Origin: Buchananella felis
GTDB lineage: Bacteria; Actinomycetota; Actinomycetes; Actinomycetales; Actinomycetaceae
NCBI RefSeq assembly: GCF_041380015.1
Contig: NZ_CP159978.1
Reading direction: 5' to 3' (one strand)
DNA: 64,000 nt
A program made the translations under genes and the position numbers. Of the stretch, positions 16,796-26,200 are shown one piece after another. The notes under the pieces were generated by a model. That model made no database searches. It was not told the origin of the DNA and worked only from the letters and a program-made list of their open reading frames with translations. How positions within the stretch are numbered: position 1 is the stretch's first letter; every line of letters starts with the position of its first letter.

Positions 16796-17497
16796 ATGAT
16801 TTTTCCCAGCCTGGCCGCGCTGACGGCTACCCCCACCCCTAGCCCGGTCCCCGCCCCGGAGGCCGAGCAGCTCACCGGCATCGCGGCGTGGGCGGTCAAC
16901 ATCATGGAGACCCTGGGCGGCTTTGGGGCCGCCCTCCTGATCGCGCTGGAGAATCTGTTCCCGCCCCTGCCCAGCGAGGTAATCCTGCCGCTGGCCGGTT
17001 TCACCGCCTCCCGCGGCTCCATGTCCCTACCCGCCGTGCTGGCGTGGACCACCGCCGGCAGCGTTGTGGGCGCCCTGGCGCTTTACGGATTGGGGGCGGC
17101 GCTGGGCCGCGAGCGAACTCGTAAAATATTTAACAAGTTGCCTTTGGTGAAGATTGAGGATGTGGACCGCACCGAGGCCTGGTTCGTGAAATACGGTAAG
17201 TACACCGTTTTCTTTGGCCGCATGATTCCGATCTTCCGCTCGCTCATTTCCATCCCTGCGGGCGTTACGAAGATGAACCTCTGGCTGTTCACCCTGCTGA
17301 CAACGATTGGCTCCCTCATTTGGAACAGCGTCCTTGTGGGGGCGGGTTACCTGTTAGGCGAGCAGTGGCACGTAGTCGAGGTCTATGTAGGAAACTTGTC
17401 GAAAGTTGTCCTCGCCATTATCGTTATTGCGGTAATCGTTTGGGTCGGATTCCAGTTATGGAACCGCCGGAAGGCGAAGGGGTCTTCCTCGCGTTGA
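16796..17497 (+). CDS. DedA family membrane protein
   Basis: A 233-residue DedA/VTT-domain protein. These are undecaprenyl-phosphate or phospholipid flippase-like proteins of the inner membrane. Features are the early amphipathic segment ALENLFPPLPSEVILPLAGF, with the conserved acidic E and P-PLPSE motif, the F-x-GRMIPIFRSLISIPAG segment (conserved R-x-x-P-x-x-R) and a C-terminal transmembrane helix ending in a basic tail. The first 25 residues contain an A-x-TPTPSPVPAP stretch that may be extracytoplasmic. No cysteine or fusion domain is seen. It stands 30 bp after the CcdA-like gene and just before the DUF4287-type gene on the same strand. Confidence 0.88.
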   Translation: MIFPSLAALTATPTPSPVPAPEAEQLTGIAAWAVNIMETLGGFGAALLIALENLFPPLPSEVILPLAGFTASRGSMSLPAVLAWTTAGSVVGALALYGLGAALGRERTRKIFNKLPLVKIEDVDRTEAWFVKYGKYTVFFGRMIPIFRSLISIPAGVTKMNLWLFTLLTTIGSLIWNSVLVGAGYLLGEQWHVVEVYVGNLSKVVLAIIVIAVIVWVGFQLWNRRKAKGSSSR

Positions 17498-17501
17498 CGG
17501 G

Positions 17502-18053
17502 ATGGGGATGCCAATGGCTGCCAGCACCGAGGCAATCGCGGGCGCTACCAACCGCTCATGGGAGCGCTGGGTGCACACGCTTAACAAGGCCGGCGGCGCC
17601 GAGCTCTCCCACTGCCAAATCGTTTCCATCGTCCGCTCAATGCTAGGACCGGAGGTTGTTTCCCCCGACTGGTGGGCGCAATCCGTCACGGTGACGTACG
17701 AGCAGCACATCGGCCGTCGCCAGCCCGGCCAAGCCGCCGACGGCTCCTACCAGATGTCCGTCTCCAAGACCCTGCCGGGCGAGCTGGACGAGGTCTTCTC
17801 CCGTTGGCTCAACTTCGTTGACTCGGTGCCGGACATCGGCGGGCTGACGTTCCTGAACACCCCTAACGCCTCCTCCACGCCGCGCTGGCGCTACTGGCGC
17901 GCCACCCTGGACGACTCGACCCAGGTGGTCATCTCCCTGACCCAGAAGGAGCCAGGGAAGGTGGGCATCACCGTGAACCACTCCAAGCTCTCCGGGCGGG
18001 AGTCGATCGGCCAGTGGCGCGCGGTCTGGAAGGACTTCCTGGAGGCCTGGTAG
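17502..18053 (+). CDS. DUF4287-type / SRPBCC-like protein
   Basis: A 183-residue soluble protein. Residues about 12-95 fit the DUF4287 pattern (helical head, then WWAQSVTVTYEQHIGRR and a DGSYQMSVSKT strand). The rest resembles an SRPBCC/AHSA1 helix-grip fold (WRYWRATLDDSTQVVI, then KVGITVNHSKL, with a final long helix IGQWRAVWKDFLEAW). The ligand is unknown. Three in-frame ATGs (17502, 17508, 17514) are possible; the last gives MAASTE and loses only four residues. It ends just before a strong terminator at 18110. Confidence 0.65.
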   Translation: MGMPMAASTEAIAGATNRSWERWVHTLNKAGGAELSHCQIVSIVRSMLGPEVVSPDWWAQSVTVTYEQHIGRRQPGQAADGSYQMSVSKTLPGELDEVFSRWLNFVDSVPDIGGLTFLNTPNASSTPRWRYWRATLDDSTQVVISLTQKEPGKVGITVNHSKLSGRESIGQWRAVWKDFLEAW

Positions 18054-18109
18054 GGCGCTTTCCGGGCCCCGGAGGGAGCGCGGGAGGGCACGGGCTGTCT
18101 GACACAATG

Positions 18110-18146
18110 GGTGGGGCCCCGCACTAGCGTGCGGGGCCCCACCTTT
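18110..18146 (+). terminator. Rho-independent terminator after the DUF4287-type gene
   Basis: A perfect 15-bp stem GGTGGGGCCCCGCAC / GTGCGGGGCCCCACC with loop TAGC is followed by TTT. It closes the plus-strand transcript. Confidence 0.85.
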
Positions 18147-18197
18147 GCTCTTCGGGAAGCCGAACCCTACCTGCAGGCAGCGGTTTCGCGAAGCTTA

Positions 18198-18235
18198 GCG
18201 GTGTCCGGGTGGTGCTCACACCACCCGGACACCGC
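18198..18235 (-). terminator. Hairpin terminator of the GH20 gene
   Basis: A perfect 17-bp stem GCGGTGTCCGGGTGGTG / CACCACCCGGACACCGC with loop CTCA lies two bases beyond the GH20 stop. There is no clear U-run on the minus strand. Confidence 0.7.
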
Positions 18236-18237
18236 GC

Positions 18238-21200
18238 TTACGGACGCAGCAGACGCTCCAGGCTGACCAGAACGCTGTCGTTGATGGACCGCTTGCCACC
18301 CAGCACGTCGATCGCGTCCACCTTGGCGCCCACCAGGGCGCGGCGGGTGGCGGAGGTGACGTCGTTGGACTTGACCAGCAGCAGACCCGCGTTGCCGGCC
18401 AGGGCCCGCGGACCCGCGGCCAGGGCATCGGCGAAGTCCGTGCCGGAGGCGATCACCAGCTTGTTCGCGTTCGCCGCGTACTCAGTGAACAGCTTGCCAG
18501 CGGTGTCGAAGCGGTCCACGCCCATGATGAGCTTGGCATTGCGGCCCGCCAGGCCGGAGTCGTCCATGATGCCGGCAGCGGCGCCACCGACCACCACCAA
18601 GGGCTCCGTCTTGTAGTCGGCCAGCGTCTCACGCACGGCAGCCGGCAGCTTGGCACCCTGGGTGAGCAGGACCGCACCCTTCTCACGCCCGGCCGCCACG
18701 CCCGCGCCCAACGCGTCTGCGTAGGACAGGCCGGAGGCCAGGAAGAACTTCGCCGGGCGGTGGCCAAGGTCGGTGAGCTTGTGGGTGATCGCTACGGCCG
18801 TCTCGACGCGGTTGGCACCCGTGATTCGCTCGACCTGGATGCCGGCCAGGCGCAGGGCCTCAGCCTTCAATTCGCTGACGGAGTTCTTGCCGCCGACGAT
18901 GTAGACCTTCTTCACGCCGGAGTCCAGCATCGCCTGGAGCACGGAGGGCTCCAGCGTTGCGGTCACCGAGAAGTAGAGCGGCGCCTTCAACGCACCGGCC
19001 AGCGGGCCGGAGGAGACGGCGTCGGCGTAGTTCTTGCCGGTGGCCAGCAGAGCGGTGCCCGGGGTGAACCCGCCGTCCTTGGCCGCCTCAATCGCCGTGG
19101 CCACGCGGTCCGCGCCCGCCAGACGCTTGATGGTCAGCGGCGCCGGCTGCGCCGGGGTGGACGGGACGGCCGGGGTGGACGGGGTGGCGGTGACCGTGGC
19201 CGACGCGCTGGCCGAAGCGGACGCGGAGGTGCTGACAGAAGGAGACGTGGACGCGGAAGCGCTGGCCGAAGTCGACGCGCTGGCCGAGGTAGACGCAGAC
19301 GCGCTAGCGGAAGCAGACGTGGACGCAGAAGCACTGGCCGAAGTCGACGCGCTGGCCGAGGTAGACGCAGACGCGCTAGCGGAAGCAGACATCGACGCGG
19401 ACGCGCTGGCCGAAGTCGAAGCGCTCGCCGAAGTCGACGCGGAGGCCGACGCACTCGCGGAGGCCGAGGTGGACGGCTCCGGCGCCGGCGTCGTGGAGAC
19501 GTCGGCCGTGGCGCGCAGGGTCTCGCCGCCAACTACCACCTCGACGGCCAGCGGCCCCTCGAGGTTGGCCTGCTCGGTGCGCACCACGTAGGTGGTGTTA
19601 ACCGCACGCACGGCACCGTCGTTGGGACGGCGCAGGTCCTGGCCACGCGCAGCGGCCGCCTGGCCCACCAGGGTGGCGGGCACAGTCTGCCCCTTGGCGT
19701 CACGCACGGTGACCGTGGCGGCAGCAACGTCGGCCACGGGCGCGCTCAGGTAGGCCAGGTTGCCGTCGGCCTCCACCTTCGCGTCGCCGCGCAGTTCCTT
19801 GGCCCACGTAACCTTGGGGTCGCCGTAGAAGTTGGCGCCGGCCAGGTTCAGCTCCACACCGCGAGCCGGCATGCGCTTGACGAAATCTTCGAAGCTGCGG
19901 TCGGCCTGCGGCGTCCACGCCACCTCAGCGGTGGCCATGAGGCGGGGGTAAAGGCGGAACTGGGAGTCCTTAATGCCACGGGTGTGCTCCGCCCAGAAGG
20001 CGGCGCTCACACCGAGCATGTGCTGGTCGCCAACGGCCGGGCCGGACAGGGAGGGGTCCCAGTTGTAGAACCGCTCCAGGTCGCACGGGGTGCTACCGCA
20101 CGCCCAGCTCGGGCCGCCCAGGGCGTTGGTCTGCCGCTGCGGGAAGTAGGTGGTGGTGGCCGGGGACATGATCAGCTTCATGCCGCGCCCGGACAGGATG
20201 GCGTTGCGCACCTGCTGCGCGTTGCCGTTCCAGTACTGGATGACGGTCCCGTTGGGCAGCTTGCTCAGGTGAGCGGCAGCCTCGTTCCACACCATCGGGG
20301 TGCGACCACGAGCCGCGATCAGGGGCATGGTGCGCTCCATGAACGTGGCGTAGTCGGCCCCGGAGATGTTGTGGGGCTCGTCGCCACCGACGTGCAGGTA
20401 CTTGCCCGGCATCATGTCGGTGACCTGGCCAAAGACGTGCGCCAGGAACTTGTAGGTGTTCTCGTTGCGAGCGCCCATGTTGGCGTCACCCACGGAGGTG
20501 TTGGTGATGACCGGAGTGGTCTGGCCCTCAGGCACCACCGGGTGGGAGCCGCCGCCGTTGAGCTGCGGGATCGCGTGCAGCTGGGCGTTGGAGTGCGCCG
20601 GGCCGTCGATCTCGGGGATCACCTCGATGTTGCGGGCGGTGGCGTAGGCGACGATCGCGCGGATGTCTTCCTTCGTGTAGAAGCCGGGGATGCCGGGCAC
20701 GCGCGCCACGCCGTCGGTGACGGGGTCGTCCGCCTTGACGGAGATCGGGGCCCACTTCGCGGTGAGCACGGCGGTCTTGCCGGAGATGGAGGTCAGGCGC
20801 GTGTAGTCGATGTCGTCGCCAGCCACGCGGCCCTCGTTGGTGATCTCCACGCGCCAGGCCTGGTCGTCGGTCAGGTGCAGGTGCAGCTTGTTCAGCTTGA
20901 CGTGCGCCATCTGGTCGATGATGCCCAGCATCTCGTCCTTGGTCAGGAAGGAACGCACCACGTCAACCATCAGGCCGCGGTACTCGTAGCGCGGCTTGTC
21001 CACGATGGTCTGGGCGGGCACCTCCCACGGGCCCTTCACGGCCTCGGTGGAGGTGGCCCACGGGCCGAGCAGCTGCAGCAGAGTGCGGGAGGCGTAGAAC
21101 AAACCGGCCTCGGTCTTGGCCTTGGCGGTCACCCCGTCGGCCGTCACCTTCAGCTCGTATCCTTCGTCACCGCCCTCGGTCCAGGCGGCGTCCAGGACAA

Positions 21201-21957
21201 ACTTGATCTTGCCGTCCTGGGAGATCGGCAGGTCGTAGCCGGTGGAGCGGCGCAGCAACTCCGCCAAGTCCTTCGCGGCGAACTCGCCACCGCCAGTGAA
21301 GCTAATGGAGGCGTTCGCCGGCAGGGTGAAGGTGCCCTCCCCCGCAACGACGCTGTCCGGCAGCGGGACTACCTTGGCGATGTCGGAGGCCGGCGGGGGC
21401 GGAGCGTCGGCCGTGCCCCAGATCTCAAACTCCCACAGCGAGGGGCCCCACTGGTTGCGCAGCGCAAAGGACTGCAGGCGCAGGTGGGTGGGCTTCACGC
21501 CCGCCGGGATGGTCAACGGGGTCTCGATGGACTTCTTGAAGCACCCATCCCCGGTCTTGGTGACGCGCTCGGAGGCGGGCTCGAAGGTCTGCCCGTCGGT
21601 GGAGTACTGGAACTGGTACTCAGTGGAGCAGGCGCCGGCCCACTGAATGCGCGCACGCTTGGCCACCGCGTTGGGCGGAAGCGTGACGGTCAGGTGGCCG
21701 TTGGCCTCGCCGCGACCGGACCAACGGGAGGCATCCGCAGCGCCCTGGTTGGCCGTACCACCGTTACCATCGTCGCCGTCCACGGCCTTCTCGGGCCCCC
21801 ACTTGCCCGCCATCTCCACGCTAGAGGCAACCACCTGCTGCCCAAGGGCGATGTTCCGCTCCTCCGGCTCAGCAAAAGCGGAGGTGGTAGAGAGCAGGCT
21901 CAATGCGGCAACGCCTGCCAACACCCCCATCGCGCGTTGGGTGACTCGTCTTTGCAT
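18238..21957 (-). CDS. Secreted GH20 beta-N-acetylhexosaminidase with F5/8-type C domain and CWB2 cell-wall repeats
   Basis: A 1239-residue exported surface enzyme predicted to release terminal GlcNAc or GalNAc from glycans. The order is a signal peptide (MQRRVTQRAMG, hydrophobic core, cleavage after SAFA), a discoidin-like sugar-binding module (about 40-185), a GH20b domain, and the GH20 barrel with HLHLTDDQAWR and the catalytic D-E pair in HVGGDEPH (near 523). It continues with an Ig-like region, a Ser/Ala/Thr linker of about 90 residues and three CWB2 repeats that start RLAGADRVATA. CWB2 repeats bind the wall non-covalently in other Gram-positives, and no LPXTG is present. ATG at 21957 is chosen over 21984 because AAAGGAG precedes it. 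The enzyme probably acts on host mucin or glycoprotein glycans (inference). Confidence 0.9.
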   Translation of the reverse strand: MQRRVTQRAMGVLAGVAALSLLSTTSAFAEPEERNIALGQQVVASSVEMAGKWGPEKAVDGDDGNGGTANQGAADASRWSGRGEANGHLTVTLPPNAVAKRARIQWAGACSTEYQFQYSTDGQTFEPASERVTKTGDGCFKKSIETPLTIPAGVKPTHLRLQSFALRNQWGPSLWEFEIWGTADAPPPPASDIAKVVPLPDSVVAGEGTFTLPANASISFTGGGEFAAKDLAELLRRSTGYDLPISQDGKIKFVLDAAWTEGGDEGYELKVTADGVTAKAKTEAGLFYASRTLLQLLGPWATSTEAVKGPWEVPAQTIVDKPRYEYRGLMVDVVRSFLTKDEMLGIIDQMAHVKLNKLHLHLTDDQAWRVEITNEGRVAGDDIDYTRLTSISGKTAVLTAKWAPISVKADDPVTDGVARVPGIPGFYTKEDIRAIVAYATARNIEVIPEIDGPAHSNAQLHAIPQLNGGGSHPVVPEGQTTPVITNTSVGDANMGARNENTYKFLAHVFGQVTDMMPGKYLHVGGDEPHNISGADYATFMERTMPLIAARGRTPMVWNEAAAHLSKLPNGTVIQYWNGNAQQVRNAILSGRGMKLIMSPATTTYFPQRQTNALGGPSWACGSTPCDLERFYNWDPSLSGPAVGDQHMLGVSAAFWAEHTRGIKDSQFRLYPRLMATAEVAWTPQADRSFEDFVKRMPARGVELNLAGANFYGDPKVTWAKELRGDAKVEADGNLAYLSAPVADVAAATVTVRDAKGQTVPATLVGQAAAARGQDLRRPNDGAVRAVNTTYVVRTEQANLEGPLAVEVVVGGETLRATADVSTTPAPEPSTSASASASASASTSASASTSASASASMSASASASASTSASASTSASASASTSASASASASTSASASTSASASASTSPSVSTSASASASASATVTATPSTPAVPSTPAQPAPLTIKRLAGADRVATAIEAAKDGGFTPGTALLATGKNYADAVSSGPLAGALKAPLYFSVTATLEPSVLQAMLDSGVKKVYIVGGKNSVSELKAEALRLAGIQVERITGANRVETAVAITHKLTDLGHRPAKFFLASGLSYADALGAGVAAGREKGAVLLTQGAKLPAAVRETLADYKTEPLVVVGGAAAGIMDDSGLAGRNAKLIMGVDRFDTAGKLFTEYAANANKLVIASGTDFADALAAGPRALAGNAGLLLVKSNDVTSATRRALVGAKVDAIDVLGGKRSINDSVLVSLERLLRP
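19200..19480. repeat. Serine/alanine linker repeats (72-bp unit) in the GH20 gene
   Basis: The DNA encoding the Ser-Ala-Ser-Thr linker is built of units of about 72 bp. For example GTCGACGCGCTGGCCGAGG occurs at 19271 and again at 19343, with nearly the same surroundings. Such arrays change length by slippage or recombination. Confidence 0.8.
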
Positions 21958-22344
21958 CACTTCTCCTTTGGGAGCAATCGCCATTGATTAGCAGCCACTG
22001 CTGCTGAACGTTCAAGCAGCAAGATAGGACTCCCCAAATCATGTGAGAAAAATGGCGCGAAATCAAGGTCAACCGAGCAACAAAGATCAGACCGCCTCTG
22101 TTCCTGCGGGCCCACCCGGTCTCACCAGGCGAAAAGGGGCTCCTCACTGATGAGAGCGCACGGGCAGGGAGTTGGGCTTCGAGCTGCTCCGCCGCCCAGC
22201 GCGCGGCGCTGTGGAGGCGGTGGGCGGCGTGTGCGGTGGCCGGCGCCGTCGGCGGTCACCGGCGCGGCGGGCGCAGTGGGTTGCCCCCGAGCGCACAAGC
22301 GTGCGGATGCCCTGCTGGAAGTCGCCCACGATCGCGCGGGCCCG

Positions 22345-22449
22345 CCCCCGAGCGCACAAGCGTACGGTCGGGGTACATCCGACCGACCGGTGCCATGGCC
22401 CCAAGCGGTCGTACGTACCCCATTGCAGCATTTGCGAGCTTGGGGGGCC
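22345..22449 (+). repeat. Dispersed palindromic repeat, copy A
   Basis: Begins CCCCCGAGCGCACAAGCG and ends TTGCGAGCTTGGGGGGCC. The middle is an imperfect palindrome, with CGGGGTACAT and GTACGTACCCC as outer arms and GACCG / CGGTC as inner arms around GGTGCCATGG. A partial copy of its left edge lies at 22284-22306. Confidence 0.85.
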
Positions 22450-22626
22450 AGGGATAGAGGCTGCAGCCACGTCAGGAGACACCGGCGCCCCGTGGCAGCC
22501 GCCATGCTTGGCCGCCCGTGGTGGCTTGGCTTGGCCGCCCGACCTTGCCGCCCGAGGTGGCCGACGCTCCACCCACCACCCGGAATCCACGCCGGACCTC
22601 CCCTGACCGGCGCCCCGTGGCGGCCA

Positions 22627-22731
22627 CCCCCGAGCGCACAAGCGTGCGGTCGGGGTACATCCGACCGACCGGTGCCATGGCACCAAGCGGTCGTATGTAC
22701 CCCATTGCCACATTTGCGAGCTTGGGGGGCC
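22627..22731 (+). repeat. Dispersed palindromic repeat, copy B
   Basis: Nearly identical to copy A over about 105 bp, with only a handful of differences, and in the same direction about 282 bp downstream. Confidence 0.88.
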
Positions 22732-22840
22732 GCGGCCGCGCCCGAACTCATCCCTCCTTCCCCTGCCACACCCGCAGGAGGCCAGGCACCCCTTTCCTAT
22801 CCGCGCCTGCCCACCCCGGCCGGGGTGTGCGCAAACGCTT

Positions 22841-22878
22841 GCGCCTTTGTTGCAGCTCCCGAGCCTTTGTTGCAGCTC
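22841..22878. repeat. 18-bp tandem pair with inverted partner
   Basis: GCGCCTTTGTTGCAGCTC (22841) and GAGCCTTTGTTGCAGCTC (22861) are tandem. TGCAACAAGGGCTC near 22953-22966 is an inverted, one-base-different counterpart. The segment could fold in RNA, but no known RNA family is recognised. Confidence 0.6.
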
Positions 22879-23156
22879 TTGCGCCTTTGGGCGACCTTTT
22901 CAGCCGTTAATCAGCCCCGTAGCGCCACGAGAGGTGCAAGAAAGCCACAACCGGTGCAACAAGGGCTCAACAGGAACCGTAAAGGCACAACCGGTTGCGC
23001 AACGACCAGCGGCCCTGCCCGACGCGCCCCTCGGGTCCAGTCCCCACTCTGGTCGCCACGGAAGCCGGTCCAGAGAGAACGGGCCTCCCCACCGGACCAC
23101 CTCAATGGCCCCACACGCTCTCGTCTGAGAAGGGCCTGAAATGGGCCAAAACGAGC

Positions 23157-23190
23157 GGTCGGCCCTCCCACCGAAGCGGAAGGGCCGACC
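23157..23190 (-). terminator. Terminator of the giant pilin gene
   Basis: A perfect 10-bp stem GGTCGGCCCT (23157-23166) / AGGGCCGACC (23181-23190) is followed on the minus strand by GCTCGTTTT. It lies 69 bp beyond the pilin stop codon. Confidence 0.7.
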
Positions 23191-23258
23191 ATGCGCCCCG
23201 GGGACCTCACCCGCCTAGGAAGGTGAGTGCCCCAGTGCCTCCCGGCTGTGGTACCCGG

Positions 23259-26200
23259 CTAGCGGCGCCGCTTGCGCGCAGTGAGCACCAGCAGACCACC
23301 AGCTGCCAGGGCTACCGCCCAGGGCAGGACTTGGGCGGCGTCGCTACCGGTCTTGGCCAGCTTGCCCGTGCGCCCCGGGGTCGGAGCCGCAGACGGAGTC
23401 GGCGACGGCGCCGCCGGCGGTGCCGTGGGCTGGCCCGGCTGCGAAGGCGTCGGCGTCTGCGACGGCGTCTCAGACGGAGTCGGCGTACCCGACGGAGTCT
23501 CGGACGGAGTCTGACTCGGCGTCTGCGACGGAGTCGGCGTACCCGACGGAGTCTCGGACGGAGTCTGACTCGGCGTCTGCGACGGAGTCGGCGTACCCGA
23601 CGGAGTCTCGGACGGAGTCTGACTCGGCGTGGGCGGGGTGGCAGGCTCTTCCTTGACGTTAACGATGTCATCCAGGCTCACCTGGCCACCACTTTGCTTC
23701 ACACTGACCACAACGGCACGCGCGTTGAGCTTGTACCCGGCAGGAGCCTTGGTCTCCACCAACTCATACTCCCCCCACGGCACCGCACCAAAACGCACAA
23801 CACCATCCACACCAGAAGTCGCGCTAGCAACCACCTTGCCCGCCTGGCGCAGCTCAAAGACCGCACCCGACAACGGCACACCAGCCTGGTCCTTCTTCAC
23901 CCCCACCACATCGGCCCGCTTAACCGCGTTGGTCACGCTACCCACATCCACACTCTGGCCCTGGGCAGAAACCCTCACACTCTCCTTAAACGCAGTGTCA
24001 AGCACGTAGTTCTCCAGCGTGGAGACCTCCACCAGCTCATACACGCCGTAGCGCACACCCGCAAACGTGGCCACACCATCACCATCCGTGGTGGCCCGGT
24101 AGACGTTCTTCCCCGACTGACGCAACGCAAAGACCACACCAGCCAGCTTCTTGGTCGCATCATCAGCATCCACCTTGGTCACCGTCACCGTGCCAGTAAT
24201 CGGAGCGTTCTCCCAGTCACCCACCGCAACCGTCTGGCCCTGCGTGGAAACCACGACCTCCTTGGTCACGGTCGAGAGCTGGTACCCCGCAGGCGCCACG
24301 GTCTCACGCAGCTCGTACTTACCAAACCGCACGTTCGAGAACGTGGCCAGGCCATCGGCCTGCGACTGGGCCGTATAGGCAGCAGAGTCAGCCACCGAAC
24401 CATCGGCGTCCACGGCGAACAACCCAAAGGTCGCACCAGCCAACGGGGTCGCCGCCGCACCGCCATTACCCGCCTCGACCTTCTTCACACTCACCGTGCC
24501 AGTAATCGGAGCGTTCTCCCAGTCACCCACCGCAACCGTCTGGCCCTGCGTGGAAACCACAACCTCCTTGGTCACGGTCGAAAGCTGATAACCCGCCGGC
24601 GCCACGGTCTCACGCAACTGGTACTTACCGAAACGCACGTTCGCAAACGTGGCCAGGCCATCTGCCTGCGACTGCGCCGTATAGGCAGCCGCGTCAGCAA
24701 CCACGCCGGCCTCGGAAACCGGGAACAACCCGAAGGTAGCACCAGCCAACGGGGTCGCCGCCGCACCGGTCTCGACCTTCTTCACACTCACCGTGCCAGT
24801 GATCACCGCGTTAGGCACCTTGCCCACGTTGACCACCTGCCCCTGCGAAACCACCCGGGCATCCCAAGACTGACCAGACAACTGGAAACCAAGCACCGGA
24901 ACAAGCTCACGCACCTTGTACGAACCAAAGCGCACATTCTCAAACCGCACCACACCATCACGCCCAGAAACCTGACGATCAACCGGCGCAGCAGCCACCT
25001 GCCCATCACCACCAACCGGGAACAAACCAAACTCAGCCCCCGGCAACACCGACACCATGTCCGCAGCATCAACCTTGGTCAACACCACCGAACCAGTAAT
25101 CGCAGCGTTCTCCCAATCACCCACCGCAACCGTCTGGCCCTGGGTAGAGATGACAACTTCCTTGGTCGCAGTCGAGAGCTGGTACCCCGCAGGCGCCACC
25201 GTCTCACGCAGCTCGTACCTACCAAAACGCACGTTCGCAAACGTGGCCAGGCCATCTGCCTGCGACTGCGCCGTATAGGCAGCAGAGTCAGCCACCGAAC
25301 CATCGGCGTCCACGGCGAACAGCCCAAAGGCCGCGCCAGGCAGGACCTTAGCGGCGTTACCCGCCTCGACCTTCTTCACACTCACCGTGCCAGTAATCGG
25401 AGCGTTCTCCCAGTCACCCACCGCAACCGTCTGGCCCTGCGTGGAAACCACAACCTCCTTGGTCACGGTCGAAAGCTGGTAACCCGCCGGCGCCACGGTC
25501 TCACGCAACTGGTACTTACCGAAACGCACGTTCGAGAACGTGGCCACGCCATCGGCCTGCGACTGGGCGGTGTAGGCGGCAACGTCGGCCACCACGCCGG
25601 CCTCGGAAACCGGGAACAACCCGAAGGTAGCACCAGCCAGCGGGGTCGCCGCCGCACCGGTCTCGACCTTCTTCACACTCACCGTGCCGGTGATCACCGC
25701 GTTAGGCACCTTGCCCACGTTGACCACCTGCCCCTGCGAAACCACCTGGGCATCCCAAGACTGACCAGACAACTGGAAACCAAGCACCGGAACAAGCTCA
25801 CGCACCTTGTACGAACCAAAGCGCACATTCTCAAACCGCACCACACCATCACGCCCAGAACGCTGGCGATCAACCGGCGCAGCAGCCACCTGCCCATCAC
25901 CACCAACCGGGAACAAACCAAACTCAGCCCCCGGCAACACCGACACCATGTCCGCAGCATCAACCTTGGTCAACACCACCGAACCAGTAATCGCAGCGTT
26001 CTCCCAATCACCCACCGCAACGGTCTGGCCCTGGGTAGAAACCACAACCTCCTTGGTCACGGTCGAAAGCTGATAACCCGCCGGCGCCACCGTCTCACGC
26101 AACTGGTACTTACCGAAACGCACGTTCGCAAACGTGGCCAGGCCATCGGCCTGCGACTGGGCCGTATAGGCAGCCGCGTCAGCAACCACGCCGGCCTCGG

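Larger units (their letters stand above)
21958..23258. other. Repeat-rich non-coding island between two surface-protein genes
   Basis: No supported gene was found in these 1.3 kb. The open frames here run through repeats and lack family features. The island contains a partial copy (22284-22306) and two full copies (22345-22449 and 22627-22731) of the dispersed palindromic repeat. It also holds a repeated GGCGCCCCGTGGC segment (near 22480 and 22608), an 18-bp tandem pair (22841-22878) with an inverted partner near 22951, and the pilin terminator at 23157. The promoter region of the GH20 gene lies at its left edge. Confidence 0.7.

Noticed and set aside
18760..21987. Long plus-strand open frame over the GH20 gene
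   Set aside because: Antisense shadow of a clearly recognised GH20/CWB2 protein; composition is Gly/Arg/Val-rich and shows no domain.
22150..23139. Possible 329-residue protein in the repeat island
   Set aside because: It runs through two copies of the dispersed palindrome and tandem repeats, so the peptide is a by-product of repeats.
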